From Pseudomonas sp. (GTDB lineage: Bacteria; Pseudomonadota; Gammaproteobacteria; Pseudomonadales; Pseudomonadaceae): a stretch of DNA of 64,000 nt. The notes under the pieces were generated by a model, which worked only from the letters and a program-made list of their open reading frames with translations, was not told the DNA's origin and ran no database searches. The stretch is from NCBI RefSeq assembly GCF_030150285.1, contig NZ_JASLGE010000076.1, forward strand, positions 1 to 64,000, written 5' to 3'. The number at the start of each line of letters is the position of its first letter. Position 1 is the stretch's first letter. The translations under genes were made by a program, and so were the position numbers. This document shows, one piece after another, positions 33,631 to 42,278 of this stretch.

Positions 33631-33677
33631 TAAGTCATGAGGTATTCAGTTAGTACTTACGTGCCAGGAGTTACCTT

Positions 33678-34850
33678 ATGTTGTCTGCTCAGGATCGTGC
33701 CATCGTCAAATCCACCGTGCCACTGCTGGAAAGCGGCGGTGAAGCGTTGATCACCCACTTCTACCGCATGATGCTTGCCGAGTACCCCGAGGTGCGCCCG
33801 CTGTTTAACCAGGCCAACCAGGCCAGCGGTAACCAGCCCCGTGCGCTGGCCAATGGGGTGCTGATGTATGCACGGCATATTGACCAGCTTGATCAGTTGG
33901 GCGACCTGGTGGCCAAAATCATCAACAAACATGTCGCGCTTCAGATTCTGCCCGGGCATTACCCCATTGTCGGTCGTTGCTTGTTGCGGGCGATTGAAGA
34001 GGTACTGGGCAGCGATATTGCCACCCCTGAAGTGCTGGCGGCATGGGGGGCGGCCTACACTCAACTGGCCGATATTTTGATCGGTGCCGAAGCCGCCCTC
34101 TATGACGAAAAAGCGGCCGCCCCCGGGGGCTGGCGTGGGGCGCGTGCGTTCACGCTGGTCGCCAAGCGTGAGGAAAGCGCAGAAGTCACCTCGTTCTTTT
34201 TTCGCCCGGTGGACCAGGGCGCGATCCTGGGTTTCACCCCTGGCCAGTACATCGGCTTGAAACTGATGATTGATGGCCAGGAAGTGCGCCGCAATTACTC
34301 ATTGTCGGCGCTGCCCACGGCGGGCCGCTATCGCATTAGCGTCAAGCGCGAAGCGGGCGGTGTGGTGTCCAACTTCCTGCATGACCGGTTGCAGGTCGGC
34401 GATACCCTTGAGCTGTTCCCGCCTGCGGGTGAGTTCACCTTGACCGACAGTGAGAAGCCGCTGGTGCTGATCAGTGGCGGGGTGGGCATTACGCCAACCT
34501 TGGCCATGCTGGAAGCCGCGCTGGCGACCCGGCGCCCGATTCACTTTATCCACTGCGCGCGCAATGCCACTGTTCATGCGTTCCGGGGCTGGATCGATGA
34601 CTTGGCCGCGCAGCACCCGCAATTGCAGCGCTTCTACTGCTATGACGAGCCCGATACGTCGGCGGACCATACTGGCCCGTTGACCGAAGACGTGCTGGCG
34701 CGGTGGTTACCCGACAATCGTGATGTGGACGCCTATTTCCTGGGCCCCAAAGGCTTTATGAGCGCGGTCAAGCGTCAGCTCAAGGCCCTTGGCGTACCCG
34801 AGGCACAGAGCCGCTACGAGTTCTTCGGCCCGGCTGCCGCGTTGGAGTGA
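33678..34850 (+). CDS. hmp: flavohaemoglobin, NO dioxygenase
   Basis: Oxidises NO to nitrate with O2 and NAD(P)H in the cytoplasm. The globin domain (about residues 1-136) keeps the haem-pocket residues Tyr29 (HFYRMM) and proximal His85 (NKHVALQI). The FAD-binding domain (about 150-255) has the RRNYSLS motif at 204-210. The NAD domain (about 260-390) has ISGGVGITPTLAMLE and ends YEFFGPA. Its 390 residues are slightly shorter than E. coli Hmp (396) and match Pseudomonas Fhp. Control by the divergent norR is strongly suggested by context. Confidence 0.96.
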   Translation: MLSAQDRAIVKSTVPLLESGGEALITHFYRMMLAEYPEVRPLFNQANQASGNQPRALANGVLMYARHIDQLDQLGDLVAKIINKHVALQILPGHYPIVGRCLLRAIEEVLGSDIATPEVLAAWGAAYTQLADILIGAEAALYDEKAAAPGGWRGARAFTLVAKREESAEVTSFFFRPVDQGAILGFTPGQYIGLKLMIDGQEVRRNYSLSALPTAGRYRISVKREAGGVVSNFLHDRLQVGDTLELFPPAGEFTLTDSEKPLVLISGGVGITPTLAMLEAALATRRPIHFIHCARNATVHAFRGWIDDLAAQHPQLQRFYCYDEPDTSADHTGPLTEDVLARWLPDNRDVDAYFLGPKGFMSAVKRQLKALGVPEAQSRYEFFGPAAALE

Positions 34851-35046
34851 ACTGAGCGTTCCGACGCCGGGCTCATTCGCTTCTGTGGCTATTACAGTGG
34901 CAATCCCACTCGTTAATAGCCCTTTAATCCAACTTCGGCACTTTTCCTACAATGTTCATATACCGCCCGGTGAAAGGGCTGGGTGTAAACTGCGCGTTCT
35001 GCGAGCGCAGCTGAACCCCATTGATAATCAGGTAAAGGTACGCGGG

Positions 35047-35556
35047 ATGACGGATGACATGATGCGATTGGGCCGGGAGAAGCGTTACCTGGTTCTGCTG
35101 GGGCTGATCTGCCTGGCGTTGATCGGAGGGGCGTTGTATATGCAGATCGTGCTTGGCGAGGCTCCGTGCCCGCTGTGCATTTTGCAGCGCTATGCGTTGC
35201 TGCTGATCGCCATTTTCGCTTTTATCGGTGCGGCCATGCCAAGTCGGCGCAGCCTCACCGTGTTTGAAGGGTTGGTGGTGCTGAGCGCGATCGGCGGGAT
35301 TGTCGCTGCAGGGCGCCATGTCTTTATCTTGGCGAACCCGGCGGTGAGCTGTGGCCTCGATGTGTTGCAGCCAATCGTGGATGGCCTGCCGCTGGCCACG
35401 GTATTCCCGTTGGGGTTCCAGGTGGATGGTTTCTGTTCAACCCCTTACCCCCCGGTGTTCGGCCTGTCGTTGGCGCAATGGGCGCTGGCCGCGTTTGTGT
35501 TGACCGCAGTGCTGGTGCCCGTCGGGATTTATCGCAATCGGAAAAAAACCGGCTAA
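35047..35556 (+). CDS. dsbB: disulfide bond formation protein DsbB
   Basis: An inner-membrane quinone reductase that reoxidises DsbA. From ATG 35047 it is 169 residues with four membrane segments (about 15-33, 48-66, 73-92, 145-163). The four redox cysteines are present: the CPLC pair in the first periplasmic loop, one in AVSCGLDV and one in DGFCSTPYPPVF. The frame is open far upstream (from 34789, overlapping the hmp end) but the first 86 codons are not family-like. Pseudomonads often have two dsbB genes; this copy lies between hmp and cyo. Confidence 0.92.
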   Translation: MTDDMMRLGREKRYLVLLGLICLALIGGALYMQIVLGEAPCPLCILQRYALLLIAIFAFIGAAMPSRRSLTVFEGLVVLSAIGGIVAAGRHVFILANPAVSCGLDVLQPIVDGLPLATVFPLGFQVDGFCSTPYPPVFGLSLAQWALAAFVLTAVLVPVGIYRNRKKTG

Positions 35557-35572
35557 GGTTTAGCTTTAGCCT

Positions 35573-35612
35573 TAAGCGCCTCGCTTTCATCCTGGATGTG
35601 CGGGGCTTTTTT
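35573..35612 (+). terminator. probable terminator after dsbB
   Basis: GCCTCGC and GCGGGGC (one G-T mismatch pair) can form a stem with a 15-base loop, followed by TTTTTTA. It lies about 20 bases after the dsbB stop. Confidence 0.55.
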
Positions 35613-36357
35613 ATGTCTGCACGCAAATGTCAACAGGCTGTGAATTGAAGGTGGGCATCGGGTGTGCATCGCTGCGACATATTGTCACGGATAGCGTGTC
35701 GCACCTGGGGCAGTTGATGCATGAGAAAGACAGGATAGTGTGGGTTTTGTTCCGAGGGTACGACGCTTTCGAGTACACGTGTTGGCCTTGAACGTGGCCC
35801 CTGGGGGCTCAATGGAAATCGGCTGTAGCCCTTTTTATGTGGGCGTTCAGGCGGGTTCGAGGTGTGTGCTGCATGCGCTAAAAAGGGGCACTCGAGAGCG
35901 TGTTAACGGCGTGCTACAGATCTGAATAAGGTGGGGGTTTTATTGCGTGGTGTAAGAATAGTGGCCGATTGTTACCACCTCCGAGAAGAATTATTTCGGG
36001 ATGAGACATGGTTTCTAGTGAGCTACCTAACTACAATCGCCCGCACTGAACGTCCAGCCTGCTCGTCCCTGAGCCCAAGCGGTTAATCGACGGTCGTCTG
36101 GGCATTCATGACAGGCGTCCCATGCGACTCCCAGGTACTGGTAGCCCTTCTAAGTTCCGCACCAAATGGACTTGGTCTGTAGTAAGGCCATTAACCCGTA
36201 TCGAATAAGAAATCACTGCTAGCCCGGGATGTGCCCATTCACCTTAGGGTGATAGAGCAGGTGTTTATTCAATTCCGGAAAAGAGCCAACCCTTGGCAGG
36301 GTGAAGTGTTGGCGAAAAAACCAACTGCATTGTGCAAGCTGTTTTAGAGGTCGTGAG
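35613..36357. other. long gene-poor region upstream of cyoA
   Basis: Nearly 750 bases without a convincing gene. The ORFs inside it (a 61-codon frame at 35740-35925, a 28-codon frame at 36122-36208 and a short minus-strand frame) lack good ribosome-binding sites or recognisable sequence. No REP, tRNA or hairpin-plus-T terminator was found in the middle. The stretch may be a long 5' leader or complex promoter of the cyo operon, or hold a small RNA or small peptide gene. Confidence 0.5.
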
Positions 36358-37299
36358 ATGACTAAAAAAAGGTACCCCAGACTCTTTGGCTTATTGCCGC
36401 TTTTCGGCATGTTGCTGCTGGGAGGCTGCAACATGATATTGCTGGATCCGGTAGGCCAGGTCGGGATCGATGAGAAAAATCTGATCATCACAGCGACATT
36501 GCTGATGCTCCTGGTTGTGGTGCCGGTCATCGTGATGACCTTCATCTTCGCGTGGAAATATCGCGCGTCCAACACCAGCGCTACCTACACACCGAAATGG
36601 TCGCACTCCACCAAGATCGAAGTTGTGATCTGGACCGTGCCTATTTTGATCATCATCGCCCTGGGCGTGATCACCTATAAGTCGACCCACGCGCTGGACC
36701 CGTATCGTCCGCTCGTGTCTGACGTCAAGCCGATTACCATCGACGTGGTGGCAATGGACTGGAAGTGGATGTTCATCTACCCGGAACAAGGCATCGCCAC
36801 GGTCAACAAGATTGTGTTCCCGGCGAACACACCGATCAATTTCCGCGTCACCTCTGACACGGTCATGAACTCGTTCTTCATTCCAGGCCTGGGCGGTCAG
36901 ATCTACGCCATGGCCGGTATGACCACCAAGCTGCATTTGATTGCCAACAAAAACGCCGAGCTGGATGGCATCTCTGCCAACTACAGCGGTGCGGGCTTCA
37001 CCGGCATGAAATTCAAGGCAATCGCGACTTCCCAAGAAGACTTTGACGCTTGGGTAAGTGAAGTCAAAGCATCACCAAAACAGCTTGATAGCGCTGAATA
37101 CGCTGCGTTGTCCAAGCCAAGCCAGAACAACCCCGTTGAACTCTACTCCTCGGTTACACCCGCCAACCTGTTCCAGGTCATCATCGATAAGTATGAAGGC
37201 ATGACACCAGGCAAGCCGGTGAAGCACGAGAAGAAAGCAGTGGCCGGGACCGAAGGTTTGGAACAGGGTTCGAATTCAGCTGCCGGGGCAGAGGAGTAA
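36358..37299 (+). CDS. cyoA: cytochrome bo3 ubiquinol oxidase subunit II
   Basis: Subunit II of the proton-pumping quinol oxidase. The start is ATG at 36358 with GAGG about seven bases upstream. A lipoprotein signal with lipobox LLGGC ends near residue 22. Two membrane segments (about 40-65 and 85-108) precede the periplasmic cupredoxin domain. No CuA-ligand Cys pair is present, as expected for a quinol rather than a cytochrome c oxidase. Its 313 residues are normal; the C-terminal tail is Lys/Ala/Glu-rich. cyoB starts three bases after the stop. Confidence 0.96.
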   Translation: MTKKRYPRLFGLLPLFGMLLLGGCNMILLDPVGQVGIDEKNLIITATLLMLLVVVPVIVMTFIFAWKYRASNTSATYTPKWSHSTKIEVVIWTVPILIIIALGVITYKSTHALDPYRPLVSDVKPITIDVVAMDWKWMFIYPEQGIATVNKIVFPANTPINFRVTSDTVMNSFFIPGLGGQIYAMAGMTTKLHLIANKNAELDGISANYSGAGFTGMKFKAIATSQEDFDAWVSEVKASPKQLDSAEYAALSKPSQNNPVELYSSVTPANLFQVIIDKYEGMTPGKPVKHEKKAVAGTEGLEQGSNSAAGAEE

Positions 37300-37302
37300 A
37301 CG

Positions 37303-39327
37303 ATGTTTGGTAAATTAAGTTGGGAAGCGGTCCCATTCCACGAGCCGATCGTAATGGTGACCATCGCCATGATCGCGCTGGGTGGTCTGGCGCTGTTTGC
37401 AGCAATCACCTACTTCAAGAAGTGGACCTATTTGTGGACCGAATGGCTAACGTCAGTCGACCACAAGAAAATCGGCGTGATGTACATCATCGTGGCGATG
37501 ATCATGCTGCTGCGCGGCTTTGCCGACGCCATCATGATGCGTACCCAGTTGGCCATGGCCACCGAGGGTTCACCTGGCTACCTGCCGCCTGAACACTATG
37601 ACCAGATCTTCACCGCTCACGGTGTGATCATGATCATCTTCATGGCGATGCCATTCTTCACCGGCCTGATGAACCTTGCAGTGCCGCTGCAGATCGGCGC
37701 ACGTGACGTGGCCTACCCGTTCCTGAACTCCCTGAGCTTCTGGCTGCTGGTGTCCGGCGTTGTGCTGATCAACCTGTCGCTGGGCGTTGGCGAATTCGCC
37801 AAGACCGGTTGGGTTGCTTATCCGCCGCTGTCCGGCTTGCAGTACAGTCCGGGCGTGGGGATGGACTACTACATCTGGGCGCTACAGCTATCGGGGCTAG
37901 GTACGACGTTAACCGGGGTTAACTTCCTGGCAACCGTGCTGAAAATGCGTGCTCCTGGCATGAAGCTGATGGACATGCCGATCTTCACCTGGACCTGCAC
38001 CTGGGCAAACGTTCTGATCGTGGCTTCGTTCCCGATCCTGACCGCTACCCTGGCGTTGCTGACACTTGACCGTTACATGGATTTCCACATTTTCACCAGC
38101 GAGCTGGGTGGCAATCCAATGATGTACGTCAACCTGTTCTGGGCGTGGGGTCACCCTGAGGTGTACATCCTCATTCTGCCGGCGTTCGGTATCTTCTCTG
38201 AAGTTATCTCGACCTTCACCGGCAAGCGTCTGTTCGGTCACCACTCGATGGTCTACGCCTCCGGCGCGATCTCGGTGCTGGGCTTCATGGTTTGGCTGCA
38301 CCACTTCTTCACCATGGGTTCGGGTGCGAGCGTCAACGCCTTCTTTGGCCTGGCGACGATGCTGATTTCCATCCCGACGGGTGTGAAGCTATTCAACTGG
38401 CTGTTTACCATCTACCAGGGCCGTCTGCGTTTCACCAGCCAAGTGCTGTGGACCCTGGGCTTCATGGTGACCTTCGCCATCGGCGGCATGACTGGCGTAC
38501 TGCTGGCCATTCCGGGTGCTGACTTCGTACTGCACAACAGCCTGTTCGTGATCGCTCACTTCCACAACGTGATCATCGGCGGCGCAGTCTTTGGCTACAT
38601 CGCAGGTTTCAGCTTCTACTTCCCGAAAGCGTTTGGTTTCAAACTGCACGAAGGGTGGGGCAAGGCAGCGTTCTGGTTCTGGATCGTGGGCTTCTTCATC
38701 GCGTTCATGCCGCTCTACGCACTGGGCTTCATGGGCATGACCCGTCGTCTGAACGCCAGCACCAACCCTGAGTGGGTGCCTTACCTGTACGTTGCACTGT
38801 TCGGCGCGATCTTGATCGCTGTCGGTATTGCTTGCCAGTTGATCCAGTTGTACGTGTCGATTCGTGATCGCAAAAAACCAGAAAACAACACTGAGTTTGG
38901 TGATCCGTGGAATGGCCACACCCTGGAATGGTCGACTTCGTCGCCACCTCCGTTCTACAACTTTGCTGTCGTGCCAACCGTTCACGGTATTGACGCGTTC
39001 ACCGAAGCGAAAGAAGACGGTACGGCTTACAAGAAACCGGCCAAGTACTCGCCGATCCATATGCCTAGCAACACCGCCACCGGTGTCGTGATGGGCGCAC
39101 TGCTGACCGTGTTCGGTTTTGCCATGATCTGGCACATCTGGTGGCTGGCTATCGCGAGCCTGGTTGGCACGGTTGTGTACTTCGTCATACACGCTGCCCG
39201 TGATGACCAAGGCTACATGGTGCCGGTGGAAACCATCGAGCGCATCGAAGCCGAGCAGCACAAGCGTCTGTTGGCCGCCAAAGTAATACCGGCCGACCGT
39301 GTTGAAACCAAGTTGGGGCAGGCATAA
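37303..39327 (+). CDS. cyoB: cytochrome bo3 ubiquinol oxidase subunit I
   Basis: The catalytic haem-copper subunit, holding haem b, haem o3 and CuB, and the proton channels. Signature blocks include HGVIMIIFMAMPFFTGLMN, the CuB/cross-linked His-Tyr region HPEVYILILPAFG and WLHHFFTMG, and the haem-ligand segment VIAHFHNVIIGG. Its 674 residues with about 15 membrane segments match E. coli CyoB (663). Two operon neighbours flank it at 3-base spacing. Confidence 0.97.
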   Translation: MFGKLSWEAVPFHEPIVMVTIAMIALGGLALFAAITYFKKWTYLWTEWLTSVDHKKIGVMYIIVAMIMLLRGFADAIMMRTQLAMATEGSPGYLPPEHYDQIFTAHGVIMIIFMAMPFFTGLMNLAVPLQIGARDVAYPFLNSLSFWLLVSGVVLINLSLGVGEFAKTGWVAYPPLSGLQYSPGVGMDYYIWALQLSGLGTTLTGVNFLATVLKMRAPGMKLMDMPIFTWTCTWANVLIVASFPILTATLALLTLDRYMDFHIFTSELGGNPMMYVNLFWAWGHPEVYILILPAFGIFSEVISTFTGKRLFGHHSMVYASGAISVLGFMVWLHHFFTMGSGASVNAFFGLATMLISIPTGVKLFNWLFTIYQGRLRFTSQVLWTLGFMVTFAIGGMTGVLLAIPGADFVLHNSLFVIAHFHNVIIGGAVFGYIAGFSFYFPKAFGFKLHEGWGKAAFWFWIVGFFIAFMPLYALGFMGMTRRLNASTNPEWVPYLYVALFGAILIAVGIACQLIQLYVSIRDRKKPENNTEFGDPWNGHTLEWSTSSPPPFYNFAVVPTVHGIDAFTEAKEDGTAYKKPAKYSPIHMPSNTATGVVMGALLTVFGFAMIWHIWWLAIASLVGTVVYFVIHAARDDQGYMVPVETIERIEAEQHKRLLAAKVIPADRVETKLGQA

Positions 39328-39330
39328 ACC

Positions 39331-39954
39331 ATGTCGAACATAGCGACCAATGCTGGACACGCCCATGATGATCATGGGCACGATGATCACCACCACGATG
39401 CAGGCGAGACAACCGTATTCGGTTTCTGGCTGTACCTGATGACCGACTGCATCATCTTTGCATCGCTCTTCGCGGTATACGCAGTACTGGTGGGTAACGT
39501 AGCGGGTGGCCCGTCGGGCCACGACATCTTCGAACTGCCTTACGTGCTGGGTGAAACCGCCCTGCTGTTGTTCAGTTCGATCACGTATGGCTTTGCCATG
39601 CTCGCGTTCTACAAAGGCAACAAAAGCGGTGTGCTGGCCTGGCTGAGCGTGACGTTCCTGCTGGGTGCCGGCTTCATCGGCATGGAAATCAACGAATTCC
39701 ACCTGTTGATCTCCGAAGGTTACGGCCCACACCGTAGCGGCTTCCTGTCGGCGTTCTTCACCCTGGTCGGTACCCACGGTCTACACGTGACCTGCGGTCT
39801 GATCTGGATGGCGATCATGATGTATCAGGTCAACCAACACGGCCTGACTTCGACCAACAAAACGCGCCTGAGCTGCCTGAGCCTGTTCTGGCACTTCCTG
39901 GACGTGGTGTGGATCTGTGTCTTCACCGTTGTTTACCTGATGGGGACTCTGTAA
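39331..39954 (+). CDS. cyoC: cytochrome bo3 ubiquinol oxidase subunit III
   Basis: A membrane subunit that stabilises subunit I. A His/Asp-rich N terminus (HAHDDHGHDDHHHD, about residues 10-23) is followed by five predicted membrane segments. TVFGFWLYLMTDCIIFASLF and the LVGTHGLHVTCGLIWM block identify subunit III. Its 207 residues are normal. The His-rich tail is longer than in E. coli and could bind metal, which is speculation. cyoD begins immediately after the stop codon. Confidence 0.96.
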   Translation: MSNIATNAGHAHDDHGHDDHHHDAGETTVFGFWLYLMTDCIIFASLFAVYAVLVGNVAGGPSGHDIFELPYVLGETALLLFSSITYGFAMLAFYKGNKSGVLAWLSVTFLLGAGFIGMEINEFHLLISEGYGPHRSGFLSAFFTLVGTHGLHVTCGLIWMAIMMYQVNQHGLTSTNKTRLSCLSLFWHFLDVVWICVFTVVYLMGTL

Positions 39955-40281
39955 ATGGCTAACGCACATTCTGACGGCGCGAACCACGGCAGCGTGAAGT
40001 CCTACGCAACTGGCTTCATTTTGTCGGTGATCCTGACCGCAATTCCGTTTTGGCTGGTGATGAACCCGATCCTGGCCAAATCGACCACGCTGGCGATCGT
40101 GTTGTTGACCGCAGTGATCCAGGTGGTTGTTCACCTGGTGTACTTCCTGCACCTGGACCGTTCGGCAGCGCAACGCAACAACGTTGCAGCGCTGATCTTC
40201 TCGGTACTGGTTATTGTTCTGCTGGTGGGCTTGTCCCTGTGGATCATGTTCAGCATCCACGCTGAAATGATGGCGAAGTGA
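39955..40281 (+). CDS. cyoD: cytochrome bo3 ubiquinol oxidase subunit IV
   Basis: A small membrane subunit (108 residues) that helps CuB binding during assembly. It has three predicted membrane segments (about 17-37, 45-65, 78-100) and the family motif VHLVYFLHLD. Its ATG directly follows the cyoC stop, and cyoE starts 11 bases after its stop. Confidence 0.95.
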   Translation: MANAHSDGANHGSVKSYATGFILSVILTAIPFWLVMNPILAKSTTLAIVLLTAVIQVVVHLVYFLHLDRSAAQRNNVAALIFSVLVIVLLVGLSLWIMFSIHAEMMAK

Positions 40282-40292
40282 GGTTAAACCCG

Positions 40293-41180
40293 ATGTCCTT
40301 TAAGCACTTTATCCAAATCACCAAACCGGGGATCATTTTCGGTAACGTGCTTTCTGTGGCAGGCGGGTTCTTCCTGGCCTCGAAGGGGCATTTTGACCTT
40401 GCCCTCTTCCTGGCCGCGGTCATCGGCACCTCTTTGGTGGTTGCGTCCGGTTGCGTGTTTAACAACTGCATCGACCGTGACATCGACATCAAGATGGATC
40501 GCACCAAGAACCGCGTACTGGTTCAAGGCCTCATCTCCCTCAAGGCGGCACTGGTTTATGCCACGTTGCTGGGGGCTGCTGGCCTTTACCTGCTGTATCG
40601 CGTGGCCAACCCGCTGGCGGCTCTGTTCGCGGCGATTGGTTTCGTGATCTACGTGGGCCTGTACAGCCTGTACTTCAAGCGCAAGTCGGTTCACGGCACG
40701 CTGATTGGCAGCCTGTCGGGTGCGATGCCACCCGTCATTGGCTATGTGGCTGTGAGCAACAGCTTTGACATGGCCGCGATGACGTTGCTGGTGATGTTCA
40801 GCCTGTGGCAGATGCCGCACTCCTACGCCATTGCGATTTTCCGCTTCAACGATTACCTGGCCGCCTCGATTCCGGTGTTGCCAGTGAAACGCGGTATCAA
40901 AGTGGCCAAGAAGCACATCCTGCTGTACATCCTCGCGTTCCTGATCGCGACCCTGATGCTCACCCTCGGCGGTTACGCCGGCATGAGCTACATGGCCGTG
41001 GCAGCCGCGATGGGCATGTACTGGTTGTACATGGCGTGGACCGGCTACAAGGCCGTCGACGATAAGGTCTGGGCACGCAAGCTGTTCGTGTTTTCGATCT
41101 TCACCATTACCGCCCTGAGCGTCATGATGTCCCTGGACTTCAAAGTGCCGGCTGAGTTATTGCTGACTTACGCGCACTAA
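40293..41180 (+). CDS. cyoE: protohaem IX farnesyltransferase (haem O synthase)
   Basis: Converts haem B to haem O for the bo3 oxidase. A UbiA-superfamily membrane protein with about nine membrane segments. The Asp-rich motif NCIDRDIDIKMDRTKNR (about residues 56-72) binds farnesyl diphosphate-Mg. The start is ATG at 40293 with GAGG nine bases upstream; the frame is open five codons earlier, overlapping cyoD. It has 295 residues, is the last cyo gene, and is followed by a terminator. Confidence 0.96.
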   Translation: MSFKHFIQITKPGIIFGNVLSVAGGFFLASKGHFDLALFLAAVIGTSLVVASGCVFNNCIDRDIDIKMDRTKNRVLVQGLISLKAALVYATLLGAAGLYLLYRVANPLAALFAAIGFVIYVGLYSLYFKRKSVHGTLIGSLSGAMPPVIGYVAVSNSFDMAAMTLLVMFSLWQMPHSYAIAIFRFNDYLAASIPVLPVKRGIKVAKKHILLYILAFLIATLMLTLGGYAGMSYMAVAAAMGMYWLYMAWTGYKAVDDKVWARKLFVFSIFTITALSVMMSLDFKVPAELLLTYAH

Positions 41181-41193
41181 GAAGACCTGTTCG

Positions 41194-41230
41194 AAAAAAC
41201 CCGCCCTTCGTCAGAAGCGCGGGTTTTTTT
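41194..41230. terminator. bidirectional terminator between cyoE and NmrA-like gene
   Basis: AAAAAACCCGC and GCGGGTTTTTTT form a stem with flanking A and T runs and a loop of about 14 bases. It lies between the convergent stops at 41180 and 41275 and can serve both strands. Confidence 0.85.
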
Positions 41231-41274
41231 CGTTTAAGCGCCGCAGGCTCAAGCGCACAGGTTTCCAGCGGTGT

Positions 41275-42162
41275 TCAATACGCGAAAGCATGCCGGTGTT
41301 TTTGCACAAAGTCTTCCCAGCGTACCGGCGGGTGCCCGGTGATCGCTTCGAAGTTATCAAACGTGTCCTGAGCCCCCGGGATGGTGTTTGCGGCCATGCG
41401 CACGAAGTTGTCATGCACGCAGCTCATGTAGGCCATCTCGGCACCTGCTGCGCGCATTTTCTCTAGAAACACCTGCGCAGGTTGCGGGGCGTAGCGAAAA
41501 GGTTGGCCCAGCACTCGGGTCATAATTCTTGCCACGTCGCCATAGGATTGAACATCGTAGCCGAGTCGATACGTTTGGCCCGTATGTCTGTGCGGGTGCA
41601 GCAGCGCCTGTACCGCCACGCGCGCCACATCTTCGCCGTCCACCCAACTGAACGCGGTATCGCCCGTGTATTGCTCGATAACACCGGATTTGACGGCTTG
41701 GGTGCCGTCATAACTCAACAGGTTTTGCATAAAGCATTCCGGGCGCAAGTGGGTGAACGAGAACCCCGACCACTCAATGTAACGCTCTACAAACTGATGC
41801 CAGGCCCAATGGCCGATGGTGGCATCGTCACGCCCGCAAGCCCCCAGGTGCACGATGTGGTGCACGCCGGCTTTTTTCGCCTGATCGAGAAACGCTTTGC
41901 TCTGGCGCAGCATGTCTACGGTGTAACCGGTCACCAGCAAGGCGCGATCGATACCTTGTAAGGCGGGTGCCAGCGTCTCTTCTTTGTCGAAATCCAGGAT
42001 GACGGTGCGAATCCCTTGGGCTTCGAAGGGTTCGGCCTTGGCCGCTGAGCGAACCGCCGCGACCAGGGTAATGCTGTCGTCGGCCAACAGCCTGCGCAGC
42101 GTGTCGCCGCCGATCTGGCCAGTAGCGCCGGTGATTAAGACAGTGGGCTTGGGGGAGGTCAT
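41275..42162 (-). CDS. NmrA-like NAD(P)-binding oxidoreductase
   Basis: Atypical short-chain dehydrogenase of the NmrA or quinone-oxidoreductase-B type. The start is ATG at 42162, giving 295 residues. The Rossmann loop ITGATGQIGGDTLRR (GxxGxxG) lies at about residues 9-23, and HLGACGRDD and EWSGFSFTHLRPECFMQNL are typical of the family. The usual YxxxK catalytic pair is not evident, so it may act as a redox sensor or on quinones or aldehydes. It is divergent from a LysR gene, which probably regulates it. Confidence 0.82.
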   Translation of the reverse strand: MTSPKPTVLITGATGQIGGDTLRRLLADDSITLVAAVRSAAKAEPFEAQGIRTVILDFDKEETLAPALQGIDRALLVTGYTVDMLRQSKAFLDQAKKAGVHHIVHLGACGRDDATIGHWAWHQFVERYIEWSGFSFTHLRPECFMQNLLSYDGTQAVKSGVIEQYTGDTAFSWVDGEDVARVAVQALLHPHRHTGQTYRLGYDVQSYGDVARIMTRVLGQPFRYAPQPAQVFLEKMRAAGAEMAYMSCVHDNFVRMAANTIPGAQDTFDNFEAITGHPPVRWEDFVQKHRHAFAY

Positions 42163-42248
42163 ACAGGTGCCTTTGTCGTTGCGAAATCGTAACGCCAAAG
42201 CTTACGGGTGAAGTGAAAGCGCATTTACGATAGATTTTACTGAATTGA

Positions 42249-42263
42249 ATGAATTTAATTCAT
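42249..42263. promoter_or_regulatory. candidate LysR operator (perfect 15-base palindrome)
   Basis: ATGAATTTAATTCAT is a perfect inverted repeat around a central T. It lies between the divergent NmrA-like and LysR genes, 16 bases before the LysR start. It contains the T-N11-A pattern typical of LysR-family sites and is within a strongly AT-rich 40-base stretch. Confidence 0.5.
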
Positions 42264-42278
42264 TAATCAGGAGCCGTC

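Noticed and set aside
35740..35925. A 61-codon plus-strand frame upstream of cyoA
   Set aside because: No ribosome-binding site, no signal peptide or domain, unusual composition. Kept only as part of the unexplained region.
38389..39777. A 462-codon minus-strand frame opposite cyoB and cyoC
   Set aside because: Shadow frame rich in His, Gln and Glu, opposite two certain genes.
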